NCBI GenBank assembly: GCA_937136395.1
Contig: CAKZOI010000083.1
Span: 1 to 64,000, forward strand
Direction: 5' to 3'
DNA from: an uncultured Opitutia bacterium
GTDB lineage: Bacteria; Verrucomicrobiota; Verrucomicrobiia; Opitutales; Coraliomargaritaceae
DNA: 64,000 bases
Positions 40,728-52,129 of the stretch are shown piece after piece; position 1 is the stretch's first letter, and the number at the start of each line of letters is the position of its first letter. A model generated the notes under the pieces. It had not been told where the DNA came from, searched no databases, and worked only from the letters and a program-made list of their open reading frames with translations. Made by a program: the position numbers and the translations under genes.

Positions 40728-41650
40728 TGCATTTCGATCTTATAAAGCTTTTAAAATTTAAGAAAAAGTCAGTTGTTTCGTTTTGCGCCGCGACTGGCTT
40801 TTTTTGTGCCTGCGTCTGTGCATTGAGTTACGCCCAAGAGCGGGCCGGCGGCGATGCGCCGAGTCGCTTTATGGAATCGATTGATCAAGCCGAAGGGGTC
40901 AAGCGGATGGCAGCCTTTCGCAGTCAGCGTTTAGATGGTGATTATTGTTTCCGTTTCGAACTCGAGCATCTACCGCGTCGCGGAAAAAAAATCACCTATT
41001 CAGGAACGATGTGGGGGTCTTGGAATGAAGAGGGACCTGTGACTCGAATCGAATTGAAGGCGAGCGCTCAATCGCAAGAAGTGGGTGCGGTAAATGATCT
41101 GATCGAGTTGATTATACAGAATGGCCGCGCTGCCAAAGCTTGGTCAAGGCATGGGGGGCAAGGTGCGTTTGAAATGATAGAAGGCGATGCGCTGTTTGAA
41201 CCTGTTATCCCAGGAATAACCTATTCAGCTTTTGATCTACAGATGCCATTTGTGTATTGGGATGCCTTTACGTATGAAGGGCCAGGTCGAGTGCAGAGTC
41301 GTGTTGTGCAGCAATTCTTGGTGAAGCCGCCCGCTGGAAGCGCAGCCATTACAGATGGCATACACTCGGTTCGTATCGGTCTAGATGATGCCTATGATGC
41401 TCTCTTGCGGGTTGAGATTCTTGATGCGGATGAAGTTGAGTTGTCGCGCTTTACGGTGGAAAGCTTTAAGAAAGTTCAAGGGCAATACATAGTTAAAAAA
41501 ATAACGTTAAAGGATAACGCGAGTAAAGATCGGACTCGCTTTAGAGTTAAAGAAGCGAGCGTTGGCTTGCTGCTTGATCGATCAATGTTTGATGCATGTC
41601 ATGCGACGGATCCTTTAAGGCTTTCAGCTGATTTGTTCAAAATTTTGTAA
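40727..41650 (+). CDS. outer-membrane lipoprotein-sorting (LolA-like) family protein
   Basis: The 307-residue protein has a long positively charged N-terminus and a signal peptide (VVSFCAATGFFCACVCALSYA). The mature part fits the LolA-like outer-membrane lipoprotein-sorting family: DGDYCFRFELEHLPRRGK early on, MPFVYWDAFTYEGPGRVQSR in the middle, then a beta-rich half with VRIGLDDAYDALLRVE and VESFKKVQGQYIVKKITLKD near the end. It shares a start-stop overlap with secG. Such a coupling would link Sec translocation with envelope lipid or lipoprotein handling; the substrate is not known. Confidence 0.75.
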   Translation: MHFDLIKLLKFKKKSVVSFCAATGFFCACVCALSYAQERAGGDAPSRFMESIDQAEGVKRMAAFRSQRLDGDYCFRFELEHLPRRGKKITYSGTMWGSWNEEGPVTRIELKASAQSQEVGAVNDLIELIIQNGRAAKAWSRHGGQGAFEMIEGDALFEPVIPGITYSAFDLQMPFVYWDAFTYEGPGRVQSRVVQQFLVKPPAGSAAITDGIHSVRIGLDDAYDALLRVEILDADEVELSRFTVESFKKVQGQYIVKKITLKDNASKDRTRFRVKEASVGLLLDRSMFDACHATDPLRLSADLFKIL

Positions 41651-41684
41651 GGTCTAATTGCTGATTTATAGGGGGGTAAGTTTC

Positions 41685-41727
<43 letters not shown>

Positions 41728-41754
41728 GCGTCAAATCGCATTGCGAAATACTTT

Positions 41755-42507
41755 ATGAGTAGCGAAAAAACTAGCCCCTTAACTTTCGATCTTCAGCAAG
41801 ATCTTTTAGATAAGCTGAAGCAACTGCAACGCAAGTCCGGCTTGCGTTCTATTAGTGAAGTGATTCGCTATGCTGTGAGTGTGTTTGATTCTTCGACTAT
41901 TAAGAAGGATACGTCTTCGCACCGTCAAATTTCAGTTCGATTGTCTACTGAGTTGCGCCAACGTTTACTAAAAGTGAGTAAGCAGAATAAAGTAAGTGTT
42001 GGTGAAATTCTAAGGGCAGCGTTGGATTCTCTACCGACTGAATTGTCGGATGTTCACCCCGAACTCATTATGCCTAAGAAAAAAGCAACAAAAAAGAAGG
42101 TAGCCAAGAAGGTCGCCAAAAAAGCTCCAGCCAAGAAGAAGGCTGTTAAGAAAAAAGTGGCTAAAAAAGCAGCTCCTAAAAAAGCAGTTAAGAAGGCCGT
42201 AAAGAAGAAGGCAGCGCCTAAGAAAAAAGCTGTTAAGAAAAAAGCAGTTCCTAAAAAGAAGGCAGCTCCAAAGAAAAAGGCCGTGAAGAAAAAAGCAGTG
42301 AAAAAAGCTGCTAAGAAAGCGGTTAAGAAAAAGGCAGCTCCTAAAAAGAAGGCTGTGAAAAAGAAAGCAGCTCCAAAGAAAAAGGCAGCTCCTAAAAAGA
42401 AAGCAGCAAAGAAAGCGGTTAAGAAAAAGGCAGCTCCTAAAAAGCCAGCTCCTAAAAAGAAAGCAGCTAAGAAGAAAGTTGTGAAGCGTAAGGCGAAGAA
42501 GAAGTAG
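41755..42507 (+). CDS. double ribbon-helix-helix protein with histone-H1-like Lys/Ala tail
   Basis: The 250-residue protein has two related ribbon-helix-helix (MetJ/Arc-type) units at the N-terminus: SPLTFDLQQDLLDKLKQLQ with SISEVIRYAV (about 8-42), then RQISVRLSTELRQRLLKVS with SVGEILRAALDSL (about 60-98). Residues about 105-250 are almost only Lys, Ala, Pro and Val in KKAAPKKKAVKKK-type repeats, like eukaryotic H1 tails and chlamydial Hc1/Hc2. RHH units bind DNA as dimers, so the protein can both recognise and coat DNA. Its target is unknown. The gene has its own promoter-like site and a strong terminator. Codon-level repetition in the tail also explains a Leu/Phe-rich open frame on the other strand. 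Confidence 0.85.
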   Translation: MSSEKTSPLTFDLQQDLLDKLKQLQRKSGLRSISEVIRYAVSVFDSSTIKKDTSSHRQISVRLSTELRQRLLKVSKQNKVSVGEILRAALDSLPTELSDVHPELIMPKKKATKKKVAKKVAKKAPAKKKAVKKKVAKKAAPKKAVKKAVKKKAAPKKKAVKKKAVPKKKAAPKKKAVKKKAVKKAAKKAVKKKAAPKKKAVKKKAAPKKKAAPKKKAAKKAVKKKAAPKKPAPKKKAAKKKVVKRKAKKK

Positions 42508-42568
42508 CCCCACTTTTCTGAATTCTTAGGCTAGGCTTGCTTTTGCTGATGCAGAGGTTTTGATTCTG

Positions 42569-42612
42569 CGCTCTCACGCCCGCATTCTGCGGATGCGTGA
42601 GAGCGTTTTTTT
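42569..42612 (+). terminator. strong intrinsic terminator just before aspC
   Basis: cgctctcacgc / gcgtgagagcg (11-bp perfect outer stem, 42569-42579 and 42595-42605) encloses a second small hairpin (ccgca/tgcgg), followed by seven T. The aspC ATG follows only 8 bp after the T-run, so the structure could also act as an attenuator of aspC. Confidence 0.85.
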
Positions 42613-42620
42613 ATATACAC

Positions 42621-46084
<3,464 letters not shown>

Positions 46085-46104
46085 GTTCGAGCATTTGTAA
46101 ACTA

Positions 46105-46136
46105 AAAAGCCCTCGTCATATGATGAGGGCTTTTTT
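46105..46136 (+). terminator. intrinsic terminator of icd
   Basis: aaaagccctc / gagggctttt stem extended through gtcatatgat; six T follow, 20 bp after the stop. Confidence 0.85.
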
Positions 46137-46171
46137 GCATCGGCTTATCCGCTGTGCTTAAGAGGGATGCT

Positions 46172-46816
46172 TTAGTTGCCCATTACGATGAGGCCGTTAC
46201 TAATCGTGTAGCGAGTGAGGCTGGCAACATCGTGCAGGTCGAGTTTACGCATTAGATTCGTGCGATGATTTTCGGCGGTCTTGACGCTGATGCTGAGCAT
46301 CGAAGCGATTTCACGCGTGCTGTTACTTTCGGCGATTAGTTGTAAAATTTCGCGTTCACGTTTTGTGAGTATATTGATCCCTGATTCGCTACTCCTAGGG
46401 TCCGCCATGGCGTGGCGTAAAAGTTGAGCGACGTCGGGACCGAAATAACTGCCGCTACTGGATACGATTTCAATGCCTTTTCTTAGCTCAGATAGTGGAG
46501 CTGCTTTCTCAACGAATCCATGTGCGCCTGCTTGAAGTAATTCGCGGACGAGGCTAGGTGTTTGATAACCCGAGAAAATAAGAACACGTGTGTCTGGAAT
46601 GTTTTTTGTGAAGCGGCGTAGAACTTCAGTGCCGTTCAAATTCGGGAGCATTACATCTAGAATGACGAAGTCGGGCTTTTGTTCGAGGCAAAGCTCACAA
46701 CCTTCAAGTCCATCGCCGCTCTCGATGATCACGTCAAACTCGTCTTGTGATAGAACCGCTTGGCTGACCATTTCACGAATGGCTGTTTGATCTTCGATAA
46801 TGGCAACGGTTTTCAT
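46172..46816 (-). CDS. NarL/FixJ-type response regulator
   Basis: The 214-residue protein has a receiver domain (1-120; [15 protein letters not shown], phospho-Asp in [15 protein letters not shown] about residue 52, Lys in [10 protein letters not shown]) and a LuxR-type helix-turn-helix (about 145-210; [38 protein letters not shown]). It acts in the cytoplasm as a phosphorylation-dependent transcription factor. No partner kinase is beside it, so it is an orphan. It diverges from the recombinase piece. Confidence 0.93.
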   Translation of the reverse strand: MKTVAIIEDQTAIREMVSQAVLSQDEFDVIIESGDGLEGCELCLEQKPDFVILDVMLPNLNGTEVLRRFTKNIPDTRVLIFSGYQTPSLVRELLQAGAHGFVEKAAPLSELRKGIEIVSSSGSYFGPDVAQLLRHAMADPRSSESGINILTKREREILQLIAESNSTREIASMLSISVKTAENHRTNLMRKLDLHDVASLTRYTISNGLIVMGN

Positions 46817-46863
46817 AATCTAAAAAAAATGGCGGAGATGGAGGAATTGCGATACGAACTCGA

Positions 46864-47271
46864 ATGACTCAATTCCTGATTGTCGGGCTGATTCATCAGG
46901 ACTGGTCAGCAGGTGCCGAGGTCGCCCATCCTTTCAAGCTAGGAAATGCTATAATCCGCGAAAAGCGAAAGCCGGTAAAATTCAAAGTTCTGCGCAACAA
47001 GCACGTCCTTGAAACAGCCTTAGATTGGGAAGCCAAGCGGGCTGCCAACCCGCATATTCCAGTGGTTTACATCGCAAAGACCGCAGGGCTGTCACCTAGT
47101 CGCGTAAACCAGATTCTGAGGTTCGCACGTCTACATCCAGAGATACAGGAAGCCATTCTAGACCTGAGTCCGAGAAAGGCAAAGAAATGCTTCCCGGAGC
47201 GGCTTTTACGGGAGTGGACACCTCTACCCCACGAGGAGCAATTGAACCAATATAGGTCATATTTCCTCTGA
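46864..47271 (+). pseudogene. C-terminal HTH piece of a large serine recombinase
   Basis: The 135-residue frame holds FKLGNAIIREKRKPVKFKVL and a helix-turn-helix segment IPVVYIAKTAGLSPSRVNQI, followed by LRFARLHPEIQEAILDL. This resembles the end of the large (planctomycete/verrucomicrobial) serine recombinases, where a Zn-ribbon/coiled-coil part is followed by an HTH of ALAxxxGxSxSxVxxILRLA type. The catalytic resolvase domain is absent. A separate piece that would precede it in an intact recombinase lies 2 kb to the right (49314-49643). It could also be a small standalone DNA-binding protein. Confidence 0.5.
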
Positions 47272-47555
47272 ATTGAACCATTCTCTATCCGATAGATCCG
47301 GAAAAACGCCTGCACGAAATGAGTCAATTGAGTCAGCGTGGGCCTGATGTTGATATTAATCTTACCTAAAATGATTCTCGGGGCACTTCGAGATTATGGT
47401 AGCTACGCTTGCCGCGGCGATCACACCAACAGACCAGTTCGTAGATATGTCAACTCCGTCAGGCACCATTTAAATGAAGATAATACATGCAGTGTGAATC
47501 GAATGTGAACAACCCAAGCTTTAATAAGTGAACTTATGTTTATTTATTAAAGCGC

Positions 47556-47870
47556 ATGACCCGCCAATACAGGCCGCGTCGTGCCCGCAGCTCGCCCCTT
47601 TGGCAGTGCCTCCACGACTCACTCGAAGCGTTCACTTCGAGTTATTACATGGATTATTCCAAACACCTCGGCCCTCTCGACTCCTCCCGTGCAACCGCAC
47701 TGCGCGATAGCCTGCACTGCGGCGACCTTGCCAGCGGTTTCCTTCGCGTCCAGTGCCCCGATTGCGACCACCACTACCTGCTGCCCTTCACTTGCAAGCG
47801 GCGCGGCTGCTGCCCGAGCTGCCACCAGCGCCGCGCGCTCGATACAGCTGCCTACATTCGCGACGAAGTT
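47556..47870 (+). mobile_element. truncated IS91-family transposase (5' part only)
   Basis: About 105 residues from ATG 47556 carry the N-terminal zinc-binding domain of IS91/IS801-like transposases: LASGFLRVQCPDCDHHYLLP, then FTCKRRGCCPSCHQRRALDT with its paired Cys. Similarity stops near AAYIRDEV (47870), just before the end of the convergent sulfatase, so the catalytic HUH/Y2 half is gone. The 284-bp gap before it (47272-47555) has no recognisable gene and may hold the element's left end. Confidence 0.8.
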
Positions 47871-47891
47871 AAAAATACGAATCAAACGGCA

Positions 47892-49250
47892 TTACTTCTG
47901 GATGCGCTCCATCATTTCATCCAACCGGGCTTTAAGTTCCACTGCCTTTTCAGGATGAGTGTTCACCAAATTGTTTTTTTCACCAATGTCCTTGGCCAAA
48001 TTGTATAATTCCGGTGCATTGCCTTCACGATATTTCCAGTCTCCCAAACGGATAGCGGGAGCGGCATCGCCTATCTTCGGAGGGCGCGCGTGATACAAGA
48101 ACCCGTCCACATACGGGGAACGTGCTCCATCCCTCCCCTGAAGAATGTTGGTGATATCATAACCGTCAAGAGCGCGATCCTGAGGTAGCGGGGCGTTTGC
48201 CTGCGCGGCAAAGGTCGGCAAAAAATCAAGCGAGCTGACCACTTCTCCGAAAACAGATGCGGCAGGAACCGTACCGGGCCGCCAGGCGATGCAGGGTACC
48301 CGCTGACCTCCATCATAGGTCGAAAACTTCCCGCCACGTAACGGCAATGCTTGGCCGCCTTTCTTCCCTTTACTGAGCCACGGACCGTTGTCCGAGGTAA
48401 AGATCACCAATGTATTTTGGTCAAGATTTTTGACTTTCAAAGCCTTCAGGATCTGGCCGACCGACCAGTCAATTTCCTCAATGGTGTCCCCGTATAACCC
48501 GCCGGCGCTTTTGCCCCTGAATTCTTCTGACGCGAAGAGCGGCACATGAGGCATCGCATACGATAAGAAGACAAAAAACGGCTCATCTTCATTATGGGCA
48601 ATGACCTTTAGGGCTTCTTCGGTGTAGCGGCGGGTCAGTGTGACCTGCCTGACCGGCCACTCAACCACTTTCGTATCCCGCATCAAGGGAACCTGATTTT
48701 TGGAGCTCTTTTTATTTGCAGATCGGAGATCCTTCATTGTTTTTCCATTTCGGAGCACCAAATCTTCGGCTACGGCCATTTCCGAATCCATATACATGTC
48801 GTTGCTGTAGGGAATCCCGAAATAGGAATCAAAGCCTTGGCTAACGGGAAGATAACGATCCTTATGCCCTAAATGCCATTTGCCGATGTAGGCGGTTCGG
48901 TAACCTGCTTCTTTCAGCACTTCGGCAATGGTTATCTCGGAGGGATCCAGCCCATCGTTTTGGTTCGGCCAGAAAACCTTCGTCATGCCGTGCCGAGCCG
49001 GGTGGCGGCCGGTCAGAATCGCCGCTCGGGACGGACTGCAGATATTGGAGCCGACATAAAAATCGCTAAAGCGCATTCCCTCGGCGGCCATTTGATCCAG
49101 ATGAGGGGTTTTGATTTTCAGTGCGCCGTAGCAACCCACATCCTGATAGCCTTGGTCATCCGTAAATAAAACGATGAAATTCGGTTTGGCGGTCGTAAAC
49201 TGCACACCTGCAAGCAGGAAAAGCCAAAATATAGTGATTCGTTTTTTCAT
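47892..49250 (-). CDS. secreted arylsulfatase (Cys-type, FGly)
   Basis: The 452-residue protein has a signal peptide (ITIFWLFLLAGVQFTTA) and a complete type I sulfatase core: metal site FIVLFTDDQGYQDVG, the formylglycine motif NICSPSRAAILTGRHPARHG (Cys about residue 71), KWHLGHKDRYLPVSQGFDSY, AMPHVPL, IFTSDNGPWLSKGKKGG and a short C-terminal domain. It hydrolyses sulfate esters, presumably from algal polysaccharides, in the periplasm. The Cys must be converted to formylglycine; no maturation enzyme is in the window. It lies between an IS91 remnant and a recombinase piece, and is the only catabolic gene in this stretch, so transfer is likely. ATG 49250 is chosen over a TTG at 49256. Confidence 0.93.
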   Translation of the reverse strand: MKKRITIFWLFLLAGVQFTTAKPNFIVLFTDDQGYQDVGCYGALKIKTPHLDQMAAEGMRFSDFYVGSNICSPSRAAILTGRHPARHGMTKVFWPNQNDGLDPSEITIAEVLKEAGYRTAYIGKWHLGHKDRYLPVSQGFDSYFGIPYSNDMYMDSEMAVAEDLVLRNGKTMKDLRSANKKSSKNQVPLMRDTKVVEWPVRQVTLTRRYTEEALKVIAHNEDEPFFVFLSYAMPHVPLFASEEFRGKSAGGLYGDTIEEIDWSVGQILKALKVKNLDQNTLVIFTSDNGPWLSKGKKGGQALPLRGGKFSTYDGGQRVPCIAWRPGTVPAASVFGEVVSSLDFLPTFAAQANAPLPQDRALDGYDITNILQGRDGARSPYVDGFLYHARPPKIGDAAPAIRLGDWKYREGNAPELYNLAKDIGEKNNLVNTHPEKAVELKARLDEMMERIQK

Positions 49251-49313
49251 AACCAAACCATTTTATGATACGTGTCCGGCTTGCTGTCAATTCGAACGGG
49301 TAATCATTTTTAA

Positions 49314-49643
49314 CCCTCACCCCCGGCGGCTAACGCCGCCGAAAAGCAAATTCCTATCAGTAGGATACAGACTGAAATCGAGCTTATTCAGAAGGCGACA
49401 ACTGACGAAACCCTTGTTGCCGAGGCACTACAGAACTTTGAAGCACTCTTTCAGGTGCTGCCTTTTGAGGATCGTCTGGCACTAATGGAGCAACTTGTGA
49501 GTGCAATTCGTGTATCGCGAATTGAGCCAGAAAAGTTCGCCTCGAAGCTACCAGAAGGGGCATTCGTGACCCAAATACGAACTTCCTGGTATCGGGTCGA
49601 ATTCGACTTTTTCATAAAGTCCTTATTCCGAACCCCTTCCTAA
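49314..49643 (+). pseudogene. internal piece of a large serine recombinase
   Basis: Open from a stop at 49311 to one at 49641-49643, with no ATG start. The translation TEIELIQKATTDETLVAEAL, NFEALFQVLPFEDRLALMEQ and LVSAIRVSRIE matches the coiled-coil plus LVxRVxV-type region that follows the zinc ribbon in large serine recombinases. The 5' catalytic domain is absent and the piece ends near the tRNA-Ser gene. It is plausibly the part that should precede the HTH piece at 46864-47271. Confidence 0.55.
49324..49341. repeat. perfect GC hairpin
   Basis: cggcggc-taac-gccgccg, a 7-bp stem with TAAC loop, between the sulfatase start and the recombinase remnant. It may be an element end or a REP-like unit. 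Confidence 0.5.
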
Positions 49644-49681
49644 AAAAACTTTCTAGTCCCACAGGTTCGTATTCGGACGTA

Positions 49682-49771
<90 letters not shown>

Positions 49772-49777
49772 TCGGTA

Positions 49778-49805
49778 ATAATGTAGATGGACTGTTTTGT
49801 GTCGA
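49778..49805 (-). promoter_or_regulatory. candidate promoter of tRNA-Ser
   Basis: On the minus strand TCGACA (49800-49805) and CATTAT (49778-49783) are 16 bp apart, just ahead of the mature tRNA 5' end. Confidence 0.35.
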
Positions 49806-49834
49806 TTGAAGGAAGAGTGCAAGTCGTTAAATGC

Positions 49835-51382
49835 CTAATAAAATAAATTTCTATCTAAGCTACGGTATTGAATCGCTTCTAGCAAGTGGGGCGTATCGAT
49901 TTGCTCAGTGCCTGCGAGGTCGGCGATGGTGCGGGCGACTTTGAGAATGCGGTCGTAGGCGCGCGCTGAGAGCGAGAGTTGCTCCATCGCTTGCTGTAAC
50001 AGGTCGCCTTGTTCCTTGTTGATGGAGCAGTATTTACGAATTTGAGTGTGTGACATTCGGGCGTTGCAGCGATTGGAGGGATTTTGTTCGGTCGCAAAGC
50101 GTTTTTTCTGTTGTTTGCGTGCCTGTTCGCAACGTGCGCGGATCGCGGCAGAGCTTTCGCCAGGTGTTGTGTTGCGCAATTCTTCGATTCGCAGTGCGGG
50201 CGCTTCGATGTGTAGGTCGATGCGATCGAGTAGTGGTCCACTGATTTTGGAGCGATAACGTTGGATTTGCGGCACACTGCACCGGCATTCGCGCGTGCTA
50301 TCACCAGTATAGCCACAGGGGCAGGGGTTCATCGCCGCGATGAGCATGACATTGCAGGGCAGGGTGATTTTGCCTGCGCTGCGTGAGATCGAGACCTGGC
50401 CGTCTTCCAATGGTTGACGCAGCACTTCGAGCGCGGAACGTTTAAACTCGGGGAGTTCGTCAAGAAAGAGCACTCCGTTGTGCGCGAGCGAGATTTCGCC
50501 AGGTCCAGGAATGCTGCCGCCGCCGAGTAGGCCAACGTCGCTGATCGTGTGGTGGGGGGATCGGAAGGGGCGTTGAAAGAAGCGATTATCCTTGGTTAGC
50601 GTGCTGCCCGCAGCAGACTGGATACTGAGTATTTCGAGGAACTCATCGATCTCTGGTTGCGGCATGATGGTGGGGATGCGCTTGGCGATCATGCTTTTTC
50701 CGGAGCCTGGTGAGCCGATCATCAGCAGATTATGGCCGCCGCTGACGGCAATTTCTACTGCGCGGCGCACGGCGTGTTGGCCTTTGACTTCTGAAAAGTC
50801 GAGGCGCTGGCTTTCTGGAGGCTTCTGGTAGAAGCAGCTTTGACCCGAAGGGAGTGGTTTGATGATCCGCTCGCCGTTGAGAAATCGGATGGTTTCGTCG
50901 AGGCTAGCGACAGGATACACGTTCACATCGCTCACGAGGGCAGCCTCATCGGCGGATTCCACTGGCACGATCAGCCCTTGTTTGCCGGATTTACGAGCGA
51001 GCATCGCCATCGCAAGAGCTCCGCGAACTGGGCGTGTTTGCCCAGATAGGCTTAATTCGCCGGCTATTAGGAAATTGTTGAGTGTGTCTTGTTCGCATTG
51101 TTTCATCGAGGCTAATATGCCGACTGCGATGGGGAGGTCGTATGCAGGCCCTTCTTTGCGTAGCCCCCCTGGTGCGAGGTTGATGGTGGTTCGTGTCGCG
51201 GGCATTCGATACCCGCTGTTACCGATGGCAGAGAACACACGGTCTTGAGATTCTTTGACAGCGGCATCGGGGAGCCCCACTAAAATAAATTTGAGTTCTC
51301 CCGCTTCGCCAGTATTCACTTCTACTTGAACGGCATGCGCGTCGACACCGACCAAGGCGGCAGATTGTGTTACAGCTAGCAT
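49835..51382 (-). CDS. comM: ComM/YifB-family Mg-chelatase-like AAA+ ATPase
   Basis: ComM is a hexameric branch-migration helicase that helps integrate DNA during natural transformation. The 515-residue protein has an N-terminal Lon-like fold (about 1-170; [32 protein letters not shown]), a AAA+ module with Walker [20 protein letters not shown] (about 222), the inserted [20 protein letters not shown] and [20 protein letters not shown] motifs, and the Cys-rich [18 protein letters not shown]. The start at 51382 (MLAVTQSAA) is preferred. It lies near the pilus ATPase cluster, consistent with a competence role, but they are on opposite strands. Confidence 0.94.
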   Translation of the reverse strand: MLAVTQSAALVGVDAHAVQVEVNTGEAGELKFILVGLPDAAVKESQDRVFSAIGNSGYRMPATRTTINLAPGGLRKEGPAYDLPIAVGILASMKQCEQDTLNNFLIAGELSLSGQTRPVRGALAMAMLARKSGKQGLIVPVESADEAALVSDVNVYPVASLDETIRFLNGERIIKPLPSGQSCFYQKPPESQRLDFSEVKGQHAVRRAVEIAVSGGHNLLMIGSPGSGKSMIAKRIPTIMPQPEIDEFLEILSIQSAAGSTLTKDNRFFQRPFRSPHHTISDVGLLGGGSIPGPGEISLAHNGVLFLDELPEFKRSALEVLRQPLEDGQVSISRSAGKITLPCNVMLIAAMNPCPCGYTGDSTRECRCSVPQIQRYRSKISGPLLDRIDLHIEAPALRIEELRNTTPGESSAAIRARCEQARKQQKKRFATEQNPSNRCNARMSHTQIRKYCSINKEQGDLLQQAMEQLSLSARAYDRILKVARTIADLAGTEQIDTPHLLEAIQYRSLDRNLFY

Positions 51383-51476
51383 TTTTTGTTGGTGTTTGCG
51401 GGGAAGCGTGAACAATTATTCACGTATGTCACTCTCTAACTTTTTTACTAAGCAGGCTCGGTTGCATGATTAAATT

Positions 51477-52055
51477 TTGAAAATTGGACTTACAGGAGGT
51501 ATCGGTTGTGGAAAGTCGACGGTGGTGAAACTGTTCGCTGATGCTGGTTGGAAGACGATCGAGTCGGATGCAGTAGTGCGTGGCATATTGTCAGATTCTG
51601 AGGTGGTGCAGGCGGCATTGCGTGCGCACTGGGGAGAGGTAGTTTTTTTGTCGACAGGAGAGGTCGACCGGAAGGCTATTGCGGCGATTGTGTTTCGGGA
51701 CGATGCTGAGTTGATCTGGTTGGAAACACTGCTTCATCCACTGGTGCGAGCTGAATGGTTAAATCAACTCGCAGCCGAACCTGATCATGATTGGTTGGTT
51801 GAGATCCCTTTGCTGTTTGAAAAAAGGCTTGAAACTGAGTTCGATTTGACTGTCTGTGTAATTAGTTCTCCTGATGTTGTTGAAGCTCGTATGGTTTGCA
51901 GAGGTTACACAGGAGCCGAAGTGGAGCAGCGCCGGTTACGGCAGATGCCGCTTCAAGAAAAAGCCCAACGTGCTGACCGTGTGATTTCTAATACCGGCAG
52001 TTTAGAATTTTTAAAACGACAAACCCATCGATTGATCGAAGAGATCCAAGCCTAG
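51477..52055 (+). CDS. coaE: dephospho-CoA kinase
   Basis: Last step of coenzyme A synthesis: phosphorylates the ribose 3'-OH of dephospho-CoA. The 192-residue protein has the P-loop GLTGGIGCGKSTVVKLF at the N-terminus, DAVVRGIL, HPLVRAEW and the lid-like RRLRQMPLQEKAQRAD. It seems to start with TTG (51477); no ATG is in frame ahead of the P-loop. It is followed 74 bp later by rho. Confidence 0.94.
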   Translation: MKIGLTGGIGCGKSTVVKLFADAGWKTIESDAVVRGILSDSEVVQAALRAHWGEVVFLSTGEVDRKAIAAIVFRDDAELIWLETLLHPLVRAEWLNQLAAEPDHDWLVEIPLLFEKRLETEFDLTVCVISSPDVVEARMVCRGYTGAEVEQRRLRQMPLQEKAQRADRVISNTGSLEFLKRQTHRLIEEIQA

Positions 52056-52129
52056 TGAGCAACTAGGAAATAGTCATATTGAATGTCGCGTCGCTCGATG
52101 CATGAGCACGCAACCAACTAATAATTTCC

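Noticed and set aside
42031-42513. 160-codon Leu/Phe-rich frame opposite the H1-like gene
   Set aside because: It is the reverse complement of Lys/Ala codon repeats (aag/gct read as ctt/agc).
48873-49169. Plus-strand frame opposite the sulfatase
   Set aside because: Antisense shadow of a complete sulfatase with catalytic motifs.
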